Assembly (NCBI RefSeq): GCF_000426925.1
Contig: NZ_KE384685.1
Coordinates: 29,074-66,870 of the forward strand
DNA length: 37,797 nucleotides
From: Dolichospermum circinale AWQC310F
GTDB lineage: Bacteria > Cyanobacteriota > Cyanobacteriia > Cyanobacteriales > Nostocaceae
Direction of reading: 5' to 3'
Shown: positions 18,211 through 25,426 of the stretch, piece after piece
How the letters are laid out: each line of letters begins with the position of its first letter
How positions within the stretch are numbered: position 1 is the first letter of the stretch
The notes under the pieces: generated by a model
Told to the model about the DNA's origin: nothing
Database searches by the model: none
Seen by the model: the letters and a program-made list of their open reading frames with translations, nothing else
Position numbers and translations under genes: made by a program

Positions 18211-18819
18211 TTATCCTAAAATTCCTAATAAAACCTTACCTAAATCTAGCAAATCATCTGGAATTTTAAAAAGGTTTAAATCTTGATAGATAGTTTTTTC
18301 CATTTTATCTAATTTCCCAAATTGCCACAAATTTCCAATAGTCACAGCACAATAAAATATATCTTGATCTCTGACTTGAGATAAAGCAATTAATTCCACC
18401 GCTAGTTGTGTAAAACCTTTGGTTAAATCATCTTTCTTTGCTTCAATTACTAATAAATTATGTTTAGATTCTAATAAATAATCTAAAGTTTCTTTTAACC
18501 GCTCATTCACTCTTAACGGATATTCAATTTTTAGCTGACAATTACAGATAGCAATAATTTCCAACAAAACGGGAGCTACTAAAGTTTCTCGTCTCGCAGT
18601 TTCACTACTTAAACTAATCAAAGGTAAAATTTTTCTGATTTTTTCTTTAACTAGTAACAGTTCATCTATACATTGACTTGTTTGTGGCAAAGATAACTCT
18701 GTTTTGATAAATGAATAATCAAATTCTCTTAAAATATCATCAGTTTCATAGGGTAAATCAAAGTAAGAACTAAAGGTATAAGATTGATCCTCTTGTAATA
18801 TTTTGATTTTAGGTATCAT
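18211..18819 (-). CDS. Small PD-(D/E)XK nuclease-like protein (type I restriction R-subunit N-terminal-like)
   Basis: A 202-aa protein with a restriction-endonuclease-like core. LDYLLESKHNLLVIEAKKDD gives the D...E-x-K metal site, followed by the helix LTKGFTQLAVELIALSQ, whose Gln fits the fold's extra Q motif, and by FYCAVTIGNLWQFGKLDK. The region before the core (ARRETLVAPVLLEI) is shared with the homologue at 20057-20686, so the two are paralogues with low identity. Many cyanobacteria carry stand-alone copies of this family, with no methylase or specificity subunit beside them, as here. Nuclease activity is inferred from motif only. The clear ATG is at 18817-18819. Confidence 0.7.
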   Translation of the reverse strand: MIPKIKILQEDQSYTFSSYFDLPYETDDILREFDYSFIKTELSLPQTSQCIDELLLVKEKIRKILPLISLSSETARRETLVAPVLLEIIAICNCQLKIEYPLRVNERLKETLDYLLESKHNLLVIEAKKDDLTKGFTQLAVELIALSQVRDQDIFYCAVTIGNLWQFGKLDKMEKTIYQDLNLFKIPDDLLDLGKVLLGILG

Positions 18820-18861
18820 TGATTGGCTTAAAATTAAGGCATTGTTTACATTACACCATGA

Positions 18862-19434
18862 TTATACCTCCTCTGGTTGCCAGTTTTCATCTATAGCTTG
18901 CTCAGGAGTACAAAATATTTCTCTAGGAAAAACCCCAGCATCCAATCCAGTTTTGACTATGGTAATATCTCTAGCATCTTGATATGTTTCTGAAAATACA
19001 GGGGTTTCCGCTTTTATGAGGTACATCTTAAGCCCCCTCCTCGCACCCCCCTCAATCCCCCCGCAGCGGGGGGAAGAAAAGGCTAAACTTTTGATATTGG
19101 AGGGGGTTGGGGGTGGGGTTCTTGTACCTCATAACATCGGGAAGTGCTGTATCTCTAACCAGAAAGGTTTAAGACTAGGATTTCTTTTTAAAAGTTTCTG
19201 AATTTGTTTTCTTTCTTCTATAATTGTACCCTGCCATGCAGGAATATTATATTCTCTTTCTTCTTGCCAATATGGCAATTTTAATAAATGCTCAAATAAT
19301 ACTAGCAATCGGCTTTCTAATTCATGCTTTTGAGAATTACCCAAATCTTCTAACTCTAGGATTAAGTTTTTCCAATCTAATTGATCTAAATTTTGATGCT
19401 GAATTTTATGAATAAAAGAGTAGTTTCTATCCAT
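18862..19434 (-). pseudogene. DUF29 family gene split by a MITE
   Basis: The N-terminal two thirds are intact: MDRNYSFIHKIQHQNLDQLD, then LILELEDLGNSQKHELESRL and LLKLPYWQEE, the DUF29 pattern also seen in the gene at 19513-19965. The frame then runs into a 115-bp inverted-repeat element and stops after FPML. Below the element, a separate frame (about 18862-19012) reads SETYQDARDITIVKTGLDAG, then FPREIFCTPEQAIDENWQPE, which is the DUF29 C-terminus (compare FPENCPYSLTEILNPEWLP in the neighbour). Removing the element with one TA leaves the two halves one base out of frame, so a further small indel is present or excision would be imprecise. I call it inactivated. Confidence 0.75.
19017..19131. 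mobile_element. MITE with TA target duplication, inserted in a DUF29 gene
   Basis: The 115-bp segment begins TGAGGTACA and ends TGTACCTCA, a perfect terminal inverted repeat of 9 bp. TA dinucleotides lie just outside both ends (19015-19016 and 19132-19133), so the perfect palindromic match including TA is 11 bp each side. The interior has no coding capacity and contains C-rich and G-rich arms (ccccgcagcgggg among them) that can fold into a hairpin. TA duplication and small size suggest a non-autonomous element mobilised by an IS630/Tc1-mariner-type transposase, which is not in this window. Confidence 0.75.
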
Positions 19435-19512
19435 TGGTAGAAATCTTGATGGTATAAGTTATTTAACTCTTGTTTAGAATCTAACATAATTGATTATTTA
19501 GATTTCTTGTGA

Positions 19513-19965
19513 TCAAGGTAACCATTCAGGATTGAGAATCTCTGTTAAGGAATAAGGACAATTTTCAGGGAAGATTGCTGGAGATAGTTCAGATTTACGA
19601 ATGGCATTATTTCTAGCTTTAATGTAAATCTTATCCAGTATTTTTGCACAATGATTATAAAGAACTTTAGACTCCAATAATGAATCTAATTCAGACCTAA
19701 AATTATCAATTTCTTCAATCCATCCTTTAGCACAATAGGATTTCTCACTTTCCCAATATTGATAAAGAAGTAAGTGTTTAATAAGTTGTCTCAAATAACT
19801 TTCTACCTTATGTCGTTGTTCGTTTCCCAATGCAGTGATTTCCTCAATTAAATGTTCCCAGTCAATATTTTCTAAATCCCGATTTTGTAGTTGGTTAAGG
19901 GTAATATCTAACCATTCAGGATAATCTTGTTCATAAATATCGTAATTTGCTGGTGTAGGTTGCAT
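19513..19965 (-). CDS. DUF29 family protein
   Basis: A complete DUF29 protein of 150 aa, the usual length. Hallmarks are YEQDYPEWLDITLNQLQNRD, then IDWEHLIEEITALGNEQRH, LLLYQYWESEKS in the middle and FPENCPYSLTEILNPEWLP at the C-terminus. DUF29 proteins are all-helical, widespread and often multicopy in cyanobacteria. Their function is unknown to me. It lies 91 bp below a PD-(D/E)XK-like gene and 78 bp above the broken DUF29 copy, so two DUF29 genes sit side by side between two nuclease-like genes. No signal peptide or membrane span. Start at ATG 19963-19965. Confidence 0.85.
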   Translation of the reverse strand: MQPTPANYDIYEQDYPEWLDITLNQLQNRDLENIDWEHLIEEITALGNEQRHKVESYLRQLIKHLLLYQYWESEKSYCAKGWIEEIDNFRSELDSLLESKVLYNHCAKILDKIYIKARNNAIRKSELSPAIFPENCPYSLTEILNPEWLP

Positions 19966-20056
19966 TTTACTTACTCAAATACAGTTTAAATATTGATGTT
20001 TGGTGGACAGAAATCTCTATAAATTGATTCTCTGTTCTGCTAGTAATTAACTTAAT

Positions 20057-20686
20057 TTAGCTGATTTGTTGCGGATTAGACTCTAACTCCGACTTAATTA
20101 GTCTCACAAATACACTAATAATTTTTTCTGGTTGATTTATGTAATACTCATCTAAATCAACTACCACTAGATTACCAGTTAATTGCAAGAACACCCATTG
20201 ATTACCATTGGTAACACAACCATAAATATTTTCAACATTATTTCCCTCGGATTGATTTAATTGAGCAGCAGCAATCATTTCTGCAATACATTGCGCGAAT
20301 CCTTGTTTAAGATTATCATTTTTTGCCTCCACCAAGGCAATCACGGGAGATGTTACATATAACTGTTGAGATGATAGACCGATTAAGAAATCGCAAAATC
20401 CATTTAAACCTTGCTCAATATTAACATTAAAATCAATTCCTGAGAATAAACTAATTTTATTATCTAATAATCTTCTGACTTCAATTAAAACAGGCGCAAT
20501 AATCATTTCTGATTTGGCTTTTTCTGTACTAATTGCTTGAGCTAAGGGAATATTATTTTGTAAATATTTGATAAAAAAAGCATCAACTGTTAACTGGTCT
20601 AAAGCAGTGAAAACATTTGTTCTTTCTTCAATATTAATGCCAAATATTTTAGTGATTTTGTCTAGAGTAAAGTCACTGTAAGCCAT
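20057..20686 (-). CDS. Small PD-(D/E)XK nuclease-like protein
   Basis: A 209-aa paralogue of the protein at 18211-18819. The core reads GFCDFLIGLSSQQLYVTSPV, then IALVEAKNDNLKQGFAQCIA, giving D...E-x-K and a Gln in the following helix (QGFAQCIAEMIAA), then IYGCVTNGNQWVFLQLTGN. The N-terminal stretch KAKSEMIIAPVLIEVRRLL corresponds to the same region of the paralogue. The family resembles the N-terminal nuclease domain of type I restriction R subunits but is here on its own. Gap to the Uma2-like gene upstream is 21 bp, suggesting one transcript. Activity and target are unproven. Confidence 0.72.
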   Translation of the reverse strand: MAYSDFTLDKITKIFGINIEERTNVFTALDQLTVDAFFIKYLQNNIPLAQAISTEKAKSEMIIAPVLIEVRRLLDNKISLFSGIDFNVNIEQGLNGFCDFLIGLSSQQLYVTSPVIALVEAKNDNLKQGFAQCIAEMIAAAQLNQSEGNNVENIYGCVTNGNQWVFLQLTGNLVVVDLDEYYINQPEKIISVFVRLIKSELESNPQQIS

Positions 20687-20707
20687 TTTTTATAACCTTA
20701 ATTTTGC

Positions 20708-21469
20708 TTACAAATTAATTCTTTTTTCTGCTATTAACTGTCTTAATTTAGCTAATTCTGCTTCTGCTAAATCAGCCCTTTGGGATTCTTGTTCTGCCCT
20801 TTGGGCTTCTTGTTCTGCCCTTTGGGATTCTTGTTCTGCTATTTGAATTGCTTGGTTGGCTTTGAGTATTTCATTTTTGGCTGCTTCTTGGGGGGTAGGG
20901 ATGATAGTTCCTTCTAAGGAGAAGTAACGCAATTGGCCATTGTCAATACCCAGGAAAAAGCCCAGGGCTTCACTCCATAGCCATCCTTGGGCGTTGGGCG
21001 TGATGGGGCGATATTTATTATCCTCTAGTCTAAAGCCTGCAAATTCTAAGGTTTCGGGTGAAAAGTAAAAGTATTCAGGGGTATGAAATCTTTCTGCGTA
21101 TAAGTTGAGTTTGGTGGTGCGATCTACATTAGCGGTGGAGTCGGACAGTAATTCAATAATCAGGTCGGGATAACGCCCGTCTTCTTCCCACACCACCCAG
21201 GAGTTGCGTGGTTCTCTGGTGGTGTTTTTGACTAAGAAAAAATCTGGATCTCGAAACTCACGATTTTTGAGTTGCTGACGACTGAAGTAAATGGTCAGGT
21301 TTGCACCAATGAAAAAATCATCCCGCTCTTGCCATGCCCATTCTAGTCCGCTGACTAGCAGTAATAACTGCATATAGTGCAGGGAGCTTTCCATTTCTGG
21401 TTCATCACTTAAAAGTTTACTGGCATCGGGCATTTGCAACTCTAGTTCGCGGGCTGTAATTGCTGCCAT
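20708..21469 (-). CDS. Uma2 family (DUF820) restriction-endonuclease-fold protein with coiled-coil tail
   Basis: A 253-aa member of the Uma2/DUF820 family, which has a PD-(D/E)XK fold and is greatly expanded in cyanobacteria. The core is REFRDPDFFLVKNTTREPRN, then SWVVWEEDGRYPDLIIELLS (the D and E-x-x-S motif) and YAERFHTPEYFYFSPETLEF. The C-terminal ~50 residues are a 7-residue repeat, AEQESQRAEQEAQRAEQ, ending ADLAEAELAKLRQLIAE, a predicted coiled coil. The Uma2-like gene at 21987 has the same kind of tail. Cellular role unknown; a link with transposons or defence has been suggested for such families but nothing here shows it. Confidence 0.88.
   Translation of the reverse strand: MAAITARELELQMPDASKLLSDEPEMESSLHYMQLLLLVSGLEWAWQERDDFFIGANLTIYFSRQQLKNREFRDPDFFLVKNTTREPRNSWVVWEEDGRYPDLIIELLSDSTANVDRTTKLNLYAERFHTPEYFYFSPETLEFAGFRLEDNKYRPITPNAQGWLWSEALGFFLGIDNGQLRYFSLEGTIIPTPQEAAKNEILKANQAIQIAEQESQRAEQEAQRAEQESQRADLAEAELAKLRQLIAEKRINL
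20771..20841. repeat. 21-bp tandem repeat inside the Uma2-like gene
   Basis: Units of the form ttctgccctttgggattcttg occur about three times in a row and encode the AEQESQR heptads of the coiled-coil tail. Slippage between units would change tail length by whole heptads without a frameshift. Confidence 0.75.
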
Positions 21470-21737
21470 GGATTTGTTCTCCTGATGCTTTGGATGATTA
21501 TCTATGAGTTTAACTACCCTATCGGCGATTATAAATCGCTACTACACAAACAAAGTCTAGCTGCGTGGACTAAATAAAAATTTAGGGTCTCTATTCTTCA
21601 AGGGCGATGTCTACGCTCGACAATTTTCGTTCATTTTTTCCCCTTAATTGTTTATCTTCAAATAACTTTACAATCCCCAAGGACTAATTTAAGATTTCAT
21701 AAATTTTTGTCTCTTCTCAGGGGAAGAGGCCTTCTGG
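21470..21737. other. Intergenic region with small palindromic repeats
   Basis: No gene is visible here. Two short inverted repeats stand out: gcgatt-ata-aatcgc (21525-21539) and an agtc...gact hairpin at about 21554-21571. Both resemble dispersed palindromes found between cyanobacterial genes. Together with the remnant at 21738-21902 they make up the 517-bp gap between the two Uma2-like genes. Confidence 0.5.
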
Positions 21738-21902
21738 TCAATTCAGAGTTCCTACTGCATTTGCATCAAAATCATCAAAAGGAATGGCTGTGGCACGATA
21801 ATCTGATTGGAGACTGGCAATTAAATTTAGCACTTCTTGGCGATCTCGGATATCTAAATAGCAAATAAGCTGAATATCACTATCTATTTTTAGAGATTGT
21901 GA
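21738..21902 (-). pseudogene. C-terminal remnant of an unidentified gene
   Basis: A frame without a start codon reads SQSLKIDSDIQLICYLDIRD, then RQEVLNLIASLQSDYRATAI and PFDDFDANAVGTLN, ending at TGA (21738-21740). An in-frame TAG lies just upstream (21903-21905). The composition looks protein-like (regular alternation, acidic end), and I infer the 3' end of a decayed gene. I do not recognise the family. It may be chance, since it is only 54 codons. Confidence 0.35.
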
Positions 21903-21986
21903 CTAGGAAATAGTCATCACCGTTTTCAAATTACTTACTTATTTAGAGTCTCAATCAAGAACAAGAACAAGTAAAAGTAAATACTG

Positions 21987-22754
21987 TTATCTTTCTGCTA
22001 ATAACTGTCGTAATCTTACTAACTCTGCTTCAGCTAAATCAGCACGTTGCCTTTCTTGTTCAGCACGTTGCTTTTCCTGTTCTGCCCGTTGTTTTTCTCT
22101 TTCTTCTGGCGTAGGCAACCAGTTATGATCTTTATCATACCAACGTAACCACTGTCTGGTTAATCCTTGATATTCTCCTTCCCATAATCCTAAACCTAAT
22201 TCTGCTTCTTCTAACCATACCCCTAGTCCACTGATAGATAGTGGTTGATAACGGTTCATTACTAACCCAAAACAGTGGAACTCGTTGGTATAGCGGTTAT
22301 AGACAAAATAATAGGGGATTCTCAGAATTTGCTCATATACTGTCCATTTATTGGGAGGTTGATTAATTTCCCGTAAGTTTTTACCTAAGTCTTCGTTTTC
22401 TGTTCCTGGTGATATTAGTTCTACTACTACAAAGGGATATGTTCCTTCACACCAGGTAACATAGCTTAATCTCAGTTCTGTTTGTTCATAAAAACGAGAT
22501 ACTCCTAATACTGCAAACCAATCTGGTCTTTTATACCATTGTGTATGCTTGCTGTCATAGTATAAGTTTAAGTCGCTGGCTGTAAATACATTATCTTCTG
22601 TATAAGAAGGAGGACGAAAGGTACTACGCAATAATTCTGGTTGTAAAAGGTGAAATTCGTCTGGCAACCCTGGCTCCTCTGCCTCTTCGCTAGGTAAATC
22701 ATACATCGTTGGCAGTGTTTGTTGAGGAGGTAATGGTGGATCTGTTTGATACAT
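21987..22754 (-). CDS. Uma2 family (DUF820) protein with coiled-coil tail
   Basis: A 255-aa Uma2/DUF820 protein of the longer cyanobacterial subtype. Core features: DLNLYYDSKHTQWYKRPDWF, then AVLGVSRF, TYPFVVVELISPGTENED (the conserved V-E-x-x-S/P region with the catalytic Glu) and WTVYEQILRIPYYFVYNRYT. The tail EREKQRAEQEKQRAEQERQR followed by ADLAEAELVRLRQLL matches the tail of the gene at 20708. The N-terminal 40 residues are Pro/Glu-rich and probably disordered. It stands alone, with 517 bp below it and a transposon remnant above. A clear ATG is at 22752-22754. Function unknown. Confidence 0.87.
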   Translation of the reverse strand: MYQTDPPLPPQQTLPTMYDLPSEEAEEPGLPDEFHLLQPELLRSTFRPPSYTEDNVFTASDLNLYYDSKHTQWYKRPDWFAVLGVSRFYEQTELRLSYVTWCEGTYPFVVVELISPGTENEDLGKNLREINQPPNKWTVYEQILRIPYYFVYNRYTNEFHCFGLVMNRYQPLSISGLGVWLEEAELGLGLWEGEYQGLTRQWLRWYDKDHNWLPTPEEREKQRAEQEKQRAEQERQRADLAEAELVRLRQLLAER

Positions 22755-22839
22755 AGTTGATTAACTCCCTATAACCGCTCTCTCAAAATCATCTGTAGTA
22801 TTGCACAAGAACTCAGGATTTAATATCTGCTATATAAAA

Positions 22840-22983
22840 CCTAGACAAAACTAGACTTTATTTTCTACTTCAATGGGAGCATGGGAGCGGTTATCCCTCG
22901 GTAGACTTTCACGCCTTAGCCTGACGCGATAAATTAATTGCCGCATTTAGATCCCTATCCACCTCAAAACCGCTTCGTAGGGA
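22840..22983 (-). pseudogene. TnpB (IS605/IS607-type) C-terminal remnant
   Basis: The minus strand at 22909-22983 reads SLRSGFEVDRDLNAAINLSR then QAKA and a stop. CGFE-x-DRDLNAAINL is the well-known C-terminal zinc-finger and RuvC-III region of TnpB proteins, here with the Cys changed to Ser. A frameshifted continuation down to about 22840 encodes a further TnpB-like C-terminal tail (PRDNRSHAPIEVEN). Everything upstream of the zinc-finger region is missing, so this is a decayed end of an insertion sequence left between the Uma2-like gene and wzm. Confidence 0.65.
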
Positions 22984-23038
22984 GAAGATTTAGACATAAA
23001 CGTTAGCCACCAATTACTTTGCCATTTTATCAAAAAAT

Positions 23039-23875
23039 CTAAATCACATCCGCAAATGTCCGTTCCATCTTGCGGAAATACCAAATTCCACTCACTAATA
23101 GTAAAAATACTAGAGCCATAGAGAGAATAAAACCCGGTAAATATAACTGGGAGTTACCACCCAAAATTGCCCAGCGAAAACCATCAATTACTCCTACCAT
23201 AGGGTTTAATGAGTATATGAACCGCCACTGTTGTGGGACTATACTACTACTAAATCCTACGGGGGAAATATATAAACCAAATTGGACAATAAATGGCACA
23301 ATAAAGCGAAAATCTCGATATTGGACATTTAATGATGCTAACCACAAACCCGCTCCCATGGAAGCAGCAAAGGCAACAGCAATAAACAATGGTAAAGTTA
23401 AAATCCGCCAAGTAGGAACAAAGTTATACCATGCCATTAAAGCCAGTAAAATCATTCCAGAAATCATAAAGTCTACAAAGCTCACTACTACCGCACTTGT
23501 AGGAACTACCAATCTAGGAAAATAGACTTTAGATAGTAAGTTAGCATTGGTAATTAAACTATTACTACACTCTGACAGAGAATTGGAAAAGAATTGCCAA
23601 GGCAACATGGCAGAAAATACTAATATTGGATAAGGCGCACCTGCTGATGGTAATTTAGCTAATTGTCCAAATACTACTGTAAAGACTACCATTGTTAAGA
23701 ATGGACGAATCAGCGCCCAAGCTATACCAATAGCTGTTTGTTTATATCTAACTAATATATCTCGCCAAGCTAGGAAGTAAAATAATTCTCTATATCGCCA
23801 TAAGTCTTGCCAATATTGCTTTTCTGTGCGCCCTGCTTCTATTATCAGTTCTGGCTGGGAAGTGGTTTGTTTCAT
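23039..23875 (-). CDS. wzm: Polysaccharide ABC transporter permease (Wzm)
   Basis: An ABC-2 type permease of 278 aa, the normal length for Wzm/RfbA-like proteins, with about six hydrophobic segments. The N-terminal amphipathic part YRELFYFLAWRDILVRYKQT and IGIAWALIRPFLTMVVFTVV, then LPWQFFSNSLSECSNSLITN and the periplasm-proximal YISPVGFSSSIVP are family hallmarks. YSLNPMVGVIDGFRWAILG is the conserved C-terminal motif. It pairs with wzt (16063-17331) to form the exporter. The start ATG overlaps the gmd stop by 4 bp. The gene is followed by a transposon remnant and the accessory block instead of wzt. Confidence 0.95.
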   Translation of the reverse strand: MKQTTSQPELIIEAGRTEKQYWQDLWRYRELFYFLAWRDILVRYKQTAIGIAWALIRPFLTMVVFTVVFGQLAKLPSAGAPYPILVFSAMLPWQFFSNSLSECSNSLITNANLLSKVYFPRLVVPTSAVVVSFVDFMISGMILLALMAWYNFVPTWRILTLPLFIAVAFAASMGAGLWLASLNVQYRDFRFIVPFIVQFGLYISPVGFSSSIVPQQWRFIYSLNPMVGVIDGFRWAILGGNSQLYLPGFILSMALVFLLLVSGIWYFRKMERTFADVI

Positions 23876-24837
23876 GATTTTGATTTTGACAACCTTGCTT
23901 TCACCATCATTTTCACTACATCCTGCATTTTATACTTAGCTTCCCATCCTAACTGGTTTTTTGCTTTATTGGGATTACCTTTACCTATAGCTAAATCTGT
24001 AGGTCTAAACAGACTACTGTCAACAACTACATGATCATGCCAGTCTAAATTTAGAGATGTGAATGCAGTATTGACAAAATCTGCTAAGGAACTGCTTTCT
24101 CCCGTCGCAATCACATAATCATCGGGCTGTGCTTGCTGCAACAGCAAATACATGGCTTCCACATACTCTTGCGCCCAACCCCAGTCCCGCTGAATTGACA
24201 TATTACCTAAATATAATTTTTCCTGACTACCCTGGGCAATACGACAAGCAGTAGCCACAATTTTTTGTGTCACAAATCTTTCTGGACGTAGCGGAGATTC
24301 ATGATTAAATAAAATTCCTGAGCAAGCAAATAAACCGTAAGCTTCTCGGTAGTTAGCTACTTCCCAAAAAGCAGTGGCTTTAGCTACAGCATAAGGACTT
24401 CTGGGGCGAAATGGTGTTGTTTCTTCCGCTGCTATATTCCCAGTATCACCAAAGCATTCACTCGATCCTGCATTGTAAACTTTAATTGCCGCGCCTAAAA
24501 AGCGAATGGCCTCTAATAAATTAAGTGTTCCCGTAGCTATACTTTCTAGGGTTTCCACTGGTTGTCCAAAAGATAACCCTACGGAAGTTTGTCCTGCTAA
24601 ATTATAGATTTCATCTGGTTGAATTTTTGTGAGTACCTGTAAGACGCTACGAAAGTCAGTTAAGGACATTGACTCTAGCTTTACTTGGTCTTTAATGCCT
24701 AAGTAAACTAAATTCTGGAAAGGCGAAATTTGGGCATCTCTCGATGTTCCACAGACTGTATAGCCTTGGTTAAGAAGGAATTGAGCCAGATAAGCTCCAT
24801 CTTGTCCAGATACTCCACAAATCAGAGCTTTTTTCAT
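23872..24837 (-). CDS. gmd: GDP-mannose 4,6-dehydratase
   Basis: This enzyme converts GDP-D-mannose to GDP-4-keto-6-deoxy-D-mannose, the precursor of GDP-fucose, GDP-rhamnose and GDP-perosamine. The NADP-binding loop is GVSGQDGAYLAQFLL (G8-x2-G11-x2-G14), the active site SSECFG plus Y149-x3-K153 (YAVAK), and the sequences NHESPLRPERFVTQKI and RDWGWAQEYVEAMYLLLQ are Gmd signatures. At 321 aa it is shorter than the E. coli enzyme (about 370) but within the range of the short Gmd type. It lies one base below the small protein gene and overlaps wzm by 4 bp. The 4-keto product's further enzyme is not adjacent. Confidence 0.93.
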   Translation of the reverse strand: MKKALICGVSGQDGAYLAQFLLNQGYTVCGTSRDAQISPFQNLVYLGIKDQVKLESMSLTDFRSVLQVLTKIQPDEIYNLAGQTSVGLSFGQPVETLESIATGTLNLLEAIRFLGAAIKVYNAGSSECFGDTGNIAAEETTPFRPRSPYAVAKATAFWEVANYREAYGLFACSGILFNHESPLRPERFVTQKIVATACRIAQGSQEKLYLGNMSIQRDWGWAQEYVEAMYLLLQQAQPDDYVIATGESSSLADFVNTAFTSLNLDWHDHVVVDSSLFRPTDLAIGKGNPNKAKNQLGWEAKYKMQDVVKMMVKARLSKSKS

Positions 24838-24838
24838 A

Positions 24839-25264
24839 TCAATTCATAATCGAAAAATCTTTAACACTGTTACCATTGAGTGTCCGAGATTGCCTGTAGG
24901 TAAACTCTCCTACGGATGGATTACGATGGGGATCAATCACACCTGTGGCTTGTTGCCAAATTTCCGCTGAAGCCAGGTATAACTCATACTTGGATTTAAG
25001 TTTGTGTACATGATACCATCTAGTTTCCTGACACTCTTGACACCAAAAAGCCTCTAACCACTCACCTTCTAAAGAAACTGTGGTTTTAGCTGCTACTAAA
25101 ATCATCGCTTCTCGGCGGGCTACACCCCTTTCTTGTAGTTGTCCAGGTTTTTCGGCAAACAGTCCGTATTTCTGGCTAACACTATCCATATAGCAGTTAT
25201 GGATTGGACAGTATATGGCTCTGCGCTGAGAACGCTTGCGATTTTTGTTACACCTTTTCTGCAC
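24839..25264 (-). CDS. Small conserved hypothetical protein with zinc-ribbon-like Cys/His motifs
   Basis: A 141-aa protein with a basic N-terminus (MQKRCNKNRKRSQRRAIYC) and two metal-site candidates: CPIHNC (19-24) and CQEC (near 75-78). The rest is a mixed alpha/beta stretch including REAMILVAAKTTVSLEGEWL and WYHVHKLKSKYELYLASAE. It starts with GTG (25262-25264) and ends one base before gmd, so it is the first gene of the gmd-wzm operon. Proteins of this kind appear to be cyanobacterial in character, but I cannot name the family. The zinc-binding suggestion rests only on the Cys/His spacing; an RNA- or DNA-binding role is possible from the basic start. Confidence 0.7.
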   Translation of the reverse strand: MQKRCNKNRKRSQRRAIYCPIHNCYMDSVSQKYGLFAEKPGQLQERGVARREAMILVAAKTTVSLEGEWLEAFWCQECQETRWYHVHKLKSKYELYLASAEIWQQATGVIDPHRNPSVGEFTYRQSRTLNGNSVKDFSIMN

Positions 25265-25395
25265 TTTGGCCCCCTGATCAATAACTAAAAAATAGATCGC
25301 AAGAAGGTTGCATGGGAGAGACTGAGATCAATACGACCATCGAAGCCCAACTCCTGATTCTAGTCTGAGATATTTAATTTTTTTACAGTGGTTAT

Positions 25396-25424
25396 ATTGT
25401 AATTATCTATACATTTTTAAACAA
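25396..25424 (-). promoter_or_regulatory. Candidate sigma70-type promoter for the 24839-gmd-wzm operon
   Basis: On the minus strand TTGTTT (25419-25424) is followed by a 17-bp spacer and TACAAT (25396-25401). Transcription would start near 25389, giving a leader of about 125 nt before the GTG at 25264. The -10 matches 5 of 6 consensus bases and the -35 only 3 of 6. Confidence 0.4.
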
Positions 25425-25426
25425 GG

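Noticed and set aside
23070-23525. 151-codon plus-strand ORF
   Set aside because: It is antisense to wzm, which has clear membrane segments and family motifs. The antisense product has none.
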